From CAVPDE01 sp964580575 (GTDB lineage Bacteria; Desulfobacterota; DSM-4660; Desulfatiglandales; HGW-15), in the NCBI GenBank assembly GCA_964580575.1, contig CAZOLJ010000020.1:1-62469 (forward strand): a stretch of 62,469 bases of DNA. The letters are read 5' to 3'. Shown piece by piece: positions 56,217 to 62,469 of the stretch. A program made the position numbers and the translations under genes. Below the pieces are notes generated by a model. The model did not search any database. It had not been told where the DNA came from and saw nothing but the letters and a program-made list of their open reading frames with translations. The stretch's first letter is position 1. The number at the start of each line of letters is the position of its first letter.

Positions 56217-58349
56217 ATGGACAAGGACCTCCGCCCTAAGATCGCCAGGAAAGCCCTCGTCGCGATCTCGGTCATCACGCTTCTCTTCCTTGCCGCGGGC
56301 GTGGCCCTAGGGGTGTGGACAGCCGCGGAGATGAGAGATCTCGTGGGACACCAGTTCAACGAGGAGCAGCTCGCGCTGGCCCGGCACGTCTCTATACTGA
56401 TTGAAAGGCAAATGCATTTCCTCGAGAGAGAGCTCCTCCTCCTCAAGAGAGCTCTGGCCCTGCAGAAGTTCGATCCCGAAGCCTACTACCGGGAAATCCA
56501 GCAATCCTTTCAACGAGTGCTCGAAAGCGGGGTCTGGAAGATCGAGATCCTGGATCTCAATGCCCGCCGGGAGTATATCTTTATGCCTTACCGGCACTGG
56601 ACCTCGGTGGAAACCCCTGCGGAGAGAATGACGATCCTGCCGCCTCCCGAGACTCTGGGAGAGGAAATCGTCTTCATTTCCGAGACGCAGGTCAAACCTT
56701 ATGGAATCGGTCTTTTCATGGGGACGCTTCTTCCTGCAGAGTCCCCCATGGTGCTTCTGTTCAACCTCAATGTCTCCTGGTTTTTGAGCCCCTTTCTGAG
56801 CGAAATCCGTTCAGGGAAAACAGGGTATGCCTGGCTGATCGATGAAAAGGGGAACTTCCTGTACCATCCCAACACCGAGTTCATCGGAAAGAACTCGATG
56901 CAAATCCGCGAGGAAAAATATGTGGACGTCCCGTTGGGGGCCATCGGTGAAATCCAACAGGAAAAGATGCTCAAGGGAGAGGAGGGGACAGGGATTTACT
57001 ATTCAGGCTGGCACCGGGGCATCACCGGCAAAATAAAAAAGCTCATTGCCTACAGCCCCGTGACCATTTCCCAGAGTCCTTCCCGACTCTGGTCCGTTGC
57101 GGTTGTGGCGCCCAATTCGGAGATAGAGGATGCCGTGCAAAGGGGACATGTGCGACAGCTCCTTTTGCAGGGACTGGTGATCTTTGCCATCCTGTTCGCT
57201 GCGGTGGCCGTTCTCTTCTTTGAGATCAGGTGGTCCCGATCGCTCGAAAAAAGGGTGAGCCAGAGAACAGAGGAGTTGAAAAAGTCGGAAGAAAAGTATC
57301 GTTCCCTGGTGGAGAGTGCGGAAGATTTCATTTTCACTGTCGACTTCGATGGCCATTTCCAGTCCATGAACAGCTTCACCGCGATCTTCTTCGGCGGCAG
57401 GCCCGAGGATTTCATCGGCAGGGGCCTCTCCTCTCTTTTTCCCGAAAAGGTCGCTCAAGAGCAGTTCAAGCTGGTGAAGCTTGTGTTCAAAGCAGGCAAG
57501 AGCGTCCGGGATGAGTTCGAGATTCCCCTGGCGGATCACACCACCTGGATCAGCGCCAACTTCATGCCTCTCAAGAATGAGGAAGGAGCCGTGCACGCGG
57601 TGCTTTGCATTGCCCGGGACATCACGGAAAATAAGAATCTCGAGAGACAATTGGTCAACGCCGAAAAGCTCGCATCCCTGGGGACCCTGGCTGCGGGCGT
57701 TGCCCATGAGGTCAACAATCCGCTTGGGGTCATTCTCGGTTTCTGCGATCTTCTCCTGAGGAAAACGGACAAGGATTCTCAAGCCTATGACGACCTCAAG
57801 ACTATTGAACGGCAGGGTCTTCACTGCAAACAGGTGGTGGAAAACCTCCTGAGTTTTGCCCGGCTCGGAGAGGGCGGATCGGAGTACGCAGGGGTGAATC
57901 AGGGTATCGAGGACATTGTCAAGGTCGTCAAACACACCCTGGACATGAATGGTATCGAACTGAGTCTTTCTCTGGCGGAAGATCTGCCGCTGGCGGTGGG
58001 CGACAGCCGGCAGCTCCAGCAGGTGTTTCTGAACCTGATCAACAATGCGACGGCGGCCATGCCTTCGGGTGGAAAGCTGAGGATCAGCACCTCGCTTGAA
58101 CGGGCCACCCGGAAGGTGGTGATCCGCATCGAGGACGACGGCGTGGGCATTAAGCCCGACCACCTGGACCATATTTTCGAGCCCTTTTTCACGACCAAGC
58201 CGGAAGGGGAGGGGACCGGTTTGGGGCTTTTTGTGAGCTACGGGATCATTGCCAAGTACGGCGGAACGATCGATTGCGTGAGCAATGACTCCGCTTCGCT
58301 CAAGCCCAGGGGCACGACCTTTACAATCAAGCTTTTGACCCAGAGTTAA
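56217..58349 (+). CDS. Membrane histidine kinase with periplasmic sensor and PAS domain
   Basis: The 710-residue kinase has helices near residues 14-37 and 312-335, a periplasmic Cache-like sensor distinct from the other four kinases (GYAWLIDEKGNFLYHPN near residue 203), a PAS domain (LVESAEDFIFTVDFDGHF near residue 365), HisKA with AAGVAHEVNNPLGV, HATPase with QQVFLNLINNATAAM, and EPFFTTKPEGEGTGLGL. It is followed after 36 bases by the NtrC-type regulator, its probable partner. ATG 56217 is chosen over TTG 56211. Confidence 0.92.
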   Translation: MDKDLRPKIARKALVAISVITLLFLAAGVALGVWTAAEMRDLVGHQFNEEQLALARHVSILIERQMHFLERELLLLKRALALQKFDPEAYYREIQQSFQRVLESGVWKIEILDLNARREYIFMPYRHWTSVETPAERMTILPPPETLGEEIVFISETQVKPYGIGLFMGTLLPAESPMVLLFNLNVSWFLSPFLSEIRSGKTGYAWLIDEKGNFLYHPNTEFIGKNSMQIREEKYVDVPLGAIGEIQQEKMLKGEEGTGIYYSGWHRGITGKIKKLIAYSPVTISQSPSRLWSVAVVAPNSEIEDAVQRGHVRQLLLQGLVIFAILFAAVAVLFFEIRWSRSLEKRVSQRTEELKKSEEKYRSLVESAEDFIFTVDFDGHFQSMNSFTAIFFGGRPEDFIGRGLSSLFPEKVAQEQFKLVKLVFKAGKSVRDEFEIPLADHTTWISANFMPLKNEEGAVHAVLCIARDITENKNLERQLVNAEKLASLGTLAAGVAHEVNNPLGVILGFCDLLLRKTDKDSQAYDDLKTIERQGLHCKQVVENLLSFARLGEGGSEYAGVNQGIEDIVKVVKHTLDMNGIELSLSLAEDLPLAVGDSRQLQQVFLNLINNATAAMPSGGKLRISTSLERATRKVVIRIEDDGVGIKPDHLDHIFEPFFTTKPEGEGTGLGLFVSYGIIAKYGGTIDCVSNDSASLKPRGTTFTIKLLTQS

Positions 58350-58385
58350 ATCTGATAAATCCCTGAGATTTAGAAGGGAAGCCGA

Positions 58386-59789
58386 ATGAGTGGAAGGATA
58401 CTGATCATAGACGACGAGAAGGACATGCTGGTCCTTCTGAAAAGAATCATCACCGAGGAGACGGACCACGAGGCAGTCACCGAGTCTGATCCGCAACGTG
58501 CGCTCGAGATCTTTAGGGAGAACCCCTTTAACCTGGTCATCACGGATCTGAAAATGCCCAAGATGGACGGCATGCAGGTCCTTGAGAGAGTCCGGGAGAT
58601 GAATCCGAATGTGACGGTCGTGATTCTCACAGCCTTTGCGACCATCGAAAACGCCGTGGAGGCCATTCAGAAGGGGGCCTACGATTACATCACCAAACCC
58701 TTCAGGCGCGAGCGAATTCTTCTCACCATCGGGAAGGTGATGGAGTGGCAGGAGATGCTCCGGGAGAACCTTTCCCTTAGGCAAGCCCTTGCGCAAAAGG
58801 AAGGCACTCCCCCTCTCATCGGATCCACCTCCGTGATGAAGGATCTTTTTGAGCGAATCAAACAGGTGGCCCCGACCATGGCGACCGTCCTGCTCACGGG
58901 CGCCAGCGGCACGGGGAAAGAGCTGGTGGCCAGGGCGATCCATCAGCACAGCCTCAGGGCTTCCAAGAAATTCATCACCGTCAACTGTACCGCCATTCCT
59001 GAACAGGTGATCGAAAGCGAGCTTTTCGGCCATGTGAAGGGAGCGTTCACAGGCGCCTGGAAAGACAAGAGAGGCCTTGTGGAGGAAGCCCACGAAGGGA
59101 CCCTGTTCCTCGACGAAATCGGGGATCTCAATCCCAACATGCAAACCAAGCTGCTTCGGCTTTTACAGGAAGGAGAATACAAGCCCGTAGGGAGCCTGAT
59201 CACAAAGATAGCGGATATCCGATTTGTCGCCGCCACCAACCATAACCTCAAAGCGGATATCAATGAAAAGCGATTCCGGGAGGACCTCTACTACCGTTTG
59301 AACGTGGTGCACATCGATCTTCCCACCCTCAAGGAGCGCAAGCAGGATATCCCCCTTCTCGCGTACCACTTTCTGAAGAAATATGCCCAAGTCAACGCTA
59401 AGGTCATCCAGGAGATTTCACCCGAAGCCATGCAGGCGCTCATGGGTCGTGAATACCCCGGTAACGTGAGGGAACTGGAGAACATCATCGAGCGGGGCAT
59501 AATCTTTTGCAACACAAACACTCTGAGGGTGAAAGATCTGCATCTGGACCGCGAGGGTGCCTCCTTTTTGCCGGAAGTCAACGAGGATGTGGCCCGCCTG
59601 TCCTTCAAAGAAGCCAAGGATAAAATGATCAACCTGTTTCACAATCAATACATCATGGCCCTTCTCCGTGAAAGCGGAGGAAACATCAGCAAGGCGGCGG
59701 AGATCGCCGGCATTCAGCGCCAGTATCTGCACCGGCTCATGAAAGAGGCCGGCATCGAGGCAGAACAGTTCAAACAAAAGCCTGAATAG
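58386..59789 (+). CDS. NtrC-family sigma54-dependent response regulator
   Basis: The 467-residue product has a receiver (ILIIDDEKDM, Asp in LVITDLKMPKMDG, DYITKPF), an AAA+ sigma54-interaction domain with Walker A LTGASGTGKELVARAI near residue 172, the sigma54-contact loop GAFTGA near residue 220, Walker B GTLFLDEIGDL and the arginine finger region RFREDLYYRLNV. A C-terminal Fis-type helix-turn-helix (GNISKAAEIAGIQRQYLHRLM) ends the protein. It is the only DNA-binding output among the receivers of the window. Targets are unknown; the site at 46049 is one candidate. Confidence 0.95.
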   Translation: MSGRILIIDDEKDMLVLLKRIITEETDHEAVTESDPQRALEIFRENPFNLVITDLKMPKMDGMQVLERVREMNPNVTVVILTAFATIENAVEAIQKGAYDYITKPFRRERILLTIGKVMEWQEMLRENLSLRQALAQKEGTPPLIGSTSVMKDLFERIKQVAPTMATVLLTGASGTGKELVARAIHQHSLRASKKFITVNCTAIPEQVIESELFGHVKGAFTGAWKDKRGLVEEAHEGTLFLDEIGDLNPNMQTKLLRLLQEGEYKPVGSLITKIADIRFVAATNHNLKADINEKRFREDLYYRLNVVHIDLPTLKERKQDIPLLAYHFLKKYAQVNAKVIQEISPEAMQALMGREYPGNVRELENIIERGIIFCNTNTLRVKDLHLDREGASFLPEVNEDVARLSFKEAKDKMINLFHNQYIMALLRESGGNISKAAEIAGIQRQYLHRLMKEAGIEAEQFKQKPE

Positions 59790-59793
59790 AATT

Positions 59794-59866
59794 AGTGACG
59801 AGTAACAAGTGACAAGTGACGAGATCAAGACATTAACTGGTCACTTGTTACTCGCCACTCGTCACT
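59794..59866 (+). terminator. Long hairpin after the NtrC-type gene
   Basis: AGTGACGAG...TAACAAGTGA (from 59794) pairs with TCACTTGTTACTCGCCACTCGTCACT (59841-59866) with a small bulge, followed by TTTCTT. The arms are made of repeated GTGACAAGTGACGAG words, so it is both a repeat and a plausible transcription end. Confidence 0.55.
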
Positions 59867-59978
59867 TTCTTGTGTCTCTGTGGTGAACCCCCAAAAGGAG
59901 GGGGCGGAGCCGGAGCTCCGCCCGTTTGGAGGAAGACGCATCACGTATTGGATGCGGGATGAGCAAGCATTAGATGAG

Positions 59979-60215
59979 TTACTGTGGCCCTCTGGCCTGC
60001 GCTTCGGTCATGGTGAGCCCGATTTTCTTGAAGGCGTCTTCGAGCCGAACCATTCCCACAGGCCTCTGATTTCTCACCACGGCGATCTGCTTCAGGTTTT
60101 TTCCGACCATCACCTCTATGGCCGTGATGATCCTGTCCCCTATCCTTACTGAGGGATCAAGGGGCAGCCCGTCTTCATAGGGCAACAGGATTTCATCAAC
60201 CTTTCTTCGCCTCAT
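59979..60215 (-). CDS. Short single CBS-domain-like protein
   Basis: About 78 residues read MRRRKVDEILLPYEDGLPL...AIEVMVGKNLKQIAVVRNQRPVGMVRLEDAFKKIGL, the pattern of one CBS half (polar turn, V-x-V-V core, G-x-V-x-x-x-D). Single CBS domains need to dimerise or pair with another. No ribosome-binding site is obvious. The longer in-frame reading to 60329 is encoded by a dispersed repeat and is less likely. It may be a remnant of a larger gene. It points toward the NtrC-type gene on the opposite strand. Confidence 0.55.
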   Translation of the reverse strand: MRRRKVDEILLPYEDGLPLDPSVRIGDRIITAIEVMVGKNLKQIAVVRNQRPVGMVRLEDAFKKIGLTMTEAQARGPQ

Positions 60216-60875
60216 GATCCGAAAAACCCTGAATAGATGGCTTCGCAAAAGTCGCAAAAGCCTCTTTTCCGTCATTCCGGCGAACCCGCCTGAGGCGGAC
60301 AAGATCCGGAATCCAGGTTCTTCGAGCATTTAAAGAATCTCTGGACCCCGGTTTTCACCGGGGGGACGTCTTCTTGCGAAGACGCAAAAGAAAGTACTGA
60401 TAGAATCCTTGTTGCAAAAGAGGTGCCACGGCTTAGCGCGCTAGAGATAGATCCGGCAATTCATGTGCTATTGTGCCTATCTACTGCATTCTGAGGCCGA
60501 AACCGGGCAGAGTCAGCCGCCTTGACGCGAGCCCCGATTCGTCACATCCCTGATGACAGTCTCTGTAACCCAGCGGGTTTCGCATGAGACCTGTCCATCC
60601 CCAAAGGTCATTGCTGTAATCTTGATGTTTACAAAACCCCATTTGCTGGGCCTAGCCATGACGGGGATGTTGATGGAATTTTTCCTCCTTGATGGGGATT
60701 CTTTAGCATGTTTAAAGACTTGTAGGACGGCGCTGTTATGTGTGCAAAGCTGGCATATATCTTGAATGCTTGGATAACGAGAACTTTCGAAAAACCGCAA
60801 AGTCGGCAAGAATGTGAAGTTTGAGACTCAGGAGTTCAGATAAAACTGTTAGACTTGCGTTCAAGGAGGTGTTGA
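60216..60875. other. Intergenic region with dispersed repeat and no clear gene
   Basis: Starts with a GTCATTCCGGCGAACCCGCCTGAGGCGGA-type dispersed repeat, split here as CATTCCGGCGAACCCGCC and CTGAGGCGGACAAGATCCGG. The remaining 500 bases contain frames on both strands (60513-60809 minus, 60553-60765 plus) without family similarity or ribosome-binding sites. TGGCATATATCTTGAA near 60751 resembles a sigma54 site but lacks the -12 GC. AAGGAGG lies directly before the TauE start. Confidence 0.5.
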
Positions 60876-61919
60876 ATGGAACAGAAAACTGAAAAGAAGA
60901 TGGGATGGGAAATTGCCCGGGATGTGGAAAAAGAAAAGCCCACCATGGGCGACAGGGCAATCATCAGCGGCGAGAAGTGGAGAACCCTGATCAAGTATGC
61001 GGTCTTGTACGTCGTCCTTTTTCTCGCAGCGATCTGGCTCGCCGGAAACCCCTTTGAGTGGACCCAGAGAATCCCTTCAAGCTTTGTGGTGTCCAACGGG
61101 TGGGCCGGAACAGACAACTGGACCATTGTCTGGTGGGTCGTTCTTCTCTGCGCCGTATTCGAGTACATGGACTCAGCAGGAGGAATGGGATACGGCACGG
61201 CCCTTACGCCTCTTCTCCTCACTGCAGGATTTGATCCGAAACAGGTGGTCCCTCTCGTCATGATCACCGAAATGGTGACAGGCCTTGTGTCGGGACTGAT
61301 CCACGGCGAATTCGAGAACGTGGAATGGAAACTGAGGCCCATGAACGAAACCACCAAGCTGATGTTGCTGATCTCCATCACGGGCATGTGCGCGACCATG
61401 ATCTCCATCAGTGCTGTTTACAATTACTTCCAGCTCCACAAGTTCTGGATCAAACTGTACGTGACCGTTCTGCTGGTTGTGATGGGTGCGTGCTCGATCC
61501 TGACCGCTGTGAAGTACGCCAAGTACAGGCCGAATCTGATGTGGATCTTCGCCTTTGTGGGAGGCTTTAACAAGGGAGTCGGAGGTGGCGGGTACGGACC
61601 GGTGATCACCGTGGGCGGGCTCATTTCCGGAGTCCCCGTTAAGAGTATGGTAGCCGTGACCTCCTTTGCTGAAGGCTTAACCTGCCTTGCCGCTGTGGTC
61701 ACCTGGTTCGCCCTGGTGAGCGTCGGTGTGATCGTGGACTATATGCTGCTGCCGAGCTTCGTCATCGGAACAGTAGTTGCTGCCGTAGGAGCGCCTTACA
61801 CGACCCGTGTCGTGCCGGAGGTCTTCTGGAAGTGGGCGGTGCCGATTTACTGCTGCATCCTGGCCGCCTACTCAGCGTACAAGATGTGGCCGGATATTGC
61901 GAAGCGACTTGCCGGTTAG
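60876..61919 (+). CDS. TauE/SafE-family sulfite or sulfonate permease
   Basis: The 347-residue membrane protein has an extended polar N-terminus (about 40 residues), a first helix (YAVLYVVLFLAAIWLAG), then TauE-like halves with EYMDSAGGMGYGTALTPLLL near residue 94 and GGFNKGVGGGGYGPVITVGG near residue 228. Paired Gly-rich motifs of this kind are typical of the family, which moves sulfite, sulfoacetate or related anions. AAGGAGG precedes the ATG. It is smaller than the 662-residue relative at 40561 and lacks its C-terminal domain. Confidence 0.9.
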   Translation: MEQKTEKKMGWEIARDVEKEKPTMGDRAIISGEKWRTLIKYAVLYVVLFLAAIWLAGNPFEWTQRIPSSFVVSNGWAGTDNWTIVWWVVLLCAVFEYMDSAGGMGYGTALTPLLLTAGFDPKQVVPLVMITEMVTGLVSGLIHGEFENVEWKLRPMNETTKLMLLISITGMCATMISISAVYNYFQLHKFWIKLYVTVLLVVMGACSILTAVKYAKYRPNLMWIFAFVGGFNKGVGGGGYGPVITVGGLISGVPVKSMVAVTSFAEGLTCLAAVVTWFALVSVGVIVDYMLLPSFVIGTVVAAVGAPYTTRVVPEVFWKWAVPIYCCILAAYSAYKMWPDIAKRLAG

Positions 61920-61953
61920 CCGTTCTCTGTGCGACTCCATCTCTATCTCTAGA

Positions 61954-61976
61954 GGGCCCCGTAACGGCCGGGGCCC
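61954..61976 (+). terminator. Hairpin after the TauE-type gene
   Basis: GGGCCCCG (61954-61961) pairs with CGGGGCCC (61969-61976) around a 7-base loop. There is no T tract after it, so it may be a partial terminator between this gene and the next one 40 bases on. Confidence 0.45.
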
Positions 61977-62018
61977 ACACCCCTTCAAAAACAATTTGAC
62001 TGGAGTGACGCAGTTGTT

Positions 62019-62469
62019 ATGATGACAACCATGGAAAACTATGGCCCGCAAAACCCTTTCTGGAAATGGTGGAACAGCTTGAGCTTTGTGCAGAAGCGAC
62101 TGTTCCGCATGTTCGCGTCCATGCTGGTCATGATCCTTTGCTTCCCGTTGTACTATCTCGGGCTTTTCGGAGGTGTGGAAGGGCCCCTAAACCCGGCGCG
62201 GATCGGCGACTCTCTCGCGGGCATGGGGGTGACAAAAACCCATTCCCTGGTCTTCTTCCTTTCCTTTCTCATCATTTCGGTGAGCTGGAACTGGATTTAC
62301 AACATCGTGAGTCTTCTCATGGGCCACCGGCTGACCTGCAACAAGAAAGATGACGAGGGAAAGCCCTGCGGCGCCCGGGTGGAGAGGAGGAAGGCGGTGC
62401 AGAAGAAAACCGGGCAAAAGGTGACCGAGTATGTGTGCGCCAACGGCCACAAAAGACCGGACGCCCATT
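62019..62469 (+). CDS. Membrane protein with zinc-ribbon-like C-terminus, incomplete at window end
   Basis: About 150 residues are open to the last base of the window. The N-terminal part is amphipathic (NPFWKWWNSLSFVQKRLF), followed by two hydrophobic helices (ASMLVMILCFPLYYLGLF and SLVFFLSFLIISVSWNWIY) and a basic cytosolic part with paired cysteines (TCNKKDDEGKPCGARVE and YVCANGHKR), which may form a zinc ribbon. It follows the TauE-type gene on the same strand, so a role with that permease is possible. Start may be 62019, 62022 or 62034; the family is not recognised. Confidence 0.65.
   Translation, partial: MMTTMENYGPQNPFWKWWNSLSFVQKRLFRMFASMLVMILCFPLYYLGLFGGVEGPLNPARIGDSLAGMGVTKTHSLVFFLSFLIISVSWNWIYNIVSLLMGHRLTCNKKDDEGKPCGARVERRKAVQKKTGQKVTEYVCANGHKRPDAH

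Noticed and set aside
57003..59144. Antisense frame of 713 codons across the PAS kinase and NtrC-type genes
   Set aside because: It spans two well-supported genes on the other strand and has shadow-type composition; the same holds for 53874-55496 and 35055-36686.
60751..60766. Sigma54-like TGGCATATATCTTGAA before the TauE gene
   Set aside because: The essential -12 GC is GA.
60513..60809. 98-codon minus-strand frame (and overlapping plus-strand frame 60553-60765)
   Set aside because: No start signal and no recognisable family; some protein-like patches, but not enough to support a gene.

Overview
The window looks like a contig or scaffold from an anaerobic, probably syntrophic or sulfur-metabolising deltaproteobacterium (Desulfobacterota, Syntrophobacterales-like). 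This placement is inference from gene content: NuoEF/Nfn-type flavin and iron-sulfur modules, a sensory-type [FeFe]-hydrogenase homologue, DRTGG proteins, FolE2, a stand-alone AICAR transformylase, and many DASS/TauE transporters with Cache-type histidine kinases. A run of exactly 100 N (24380-24479) is a scaffold join. No rRNA, CRISPR, phage or transposase gene is visible.

Layout. (1) 1-2951: tRNA-Pro, folE2, a four-helix-bundle (23S rRNA intervening-sequence-type) gene bracketed by an inverted repeat, and an AICAR formyltransferase. (2) 3430-14402: a redox operon, in order a Cys-rich unknown, a DRTGG protein, NuoE-, NuoF- and NuoG-like subunits, an NfnA-like FAD/[2Fe-2S] subunit, an NfnB/GltD-like subunit, a second DRTGG protein, a small HATPase and an [FeFe]-hydrogenase-like protein with altered H-cluster motifs. 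The NuoG-like protein has no catalytic Cys/Sec, so this looks like an NAD(P)H/ferredoxin electron-bifurcating or transhydrogenating complex with its own sensory branch. (3) 14399-17809 (-): a PHP-UvrD helicase fusion carrying apparent repeat-derived in-frame inserts. (4) 18019-23222 (-): three single-domain receivers, a histidine kinase and a DASS transporter. (5) 23603-33321: DedA, a truncated gene at the gap, a cytoplasmic molybdopterin oxidoreductase followed by DUF2889-type, DUF2889-PHP, DUF169-CoaE and MBL-fold genes, a TumE/TumA toxin-antitoxin pair, and an acyl-CoA synthetase. (6) 33966-62469: a long sensor-transporter island with three more DASS permeases, two TauE-type permeases, a gamma carbonic anhydrase, four more histidine kinases, six more receiver proteins (one fused to CBS domains), one NtrC-type sigma54 activator, a PEP-synthase-like protein and small membrane proteins.

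The strongest themes are the modular electron-transfer operon and the repeated kinase / output-less receiver / anion-transporter architecture. The kinases of the island share one extracytoplasmic sensor type (Cache-like, with a recurring WF...YISDVFLG...PHFI pattern), which suggests a paralogous family sensing related organic or sulfur anions and coupled to transport. Only one receiver protein has a DNA-binding output, so most signalling must be phosphorelay-like or act directly on proteins.

Mobile and repeat content is notable. Four copies of a roughly 290-bp element with long terminal inverted repeats, GTAAC ends and 8-bp target duplications (perfect in one copy) sit between genes of the two main operonic regions. 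Small GC-rich palindromes occur between genes and also inside two coding sequences.
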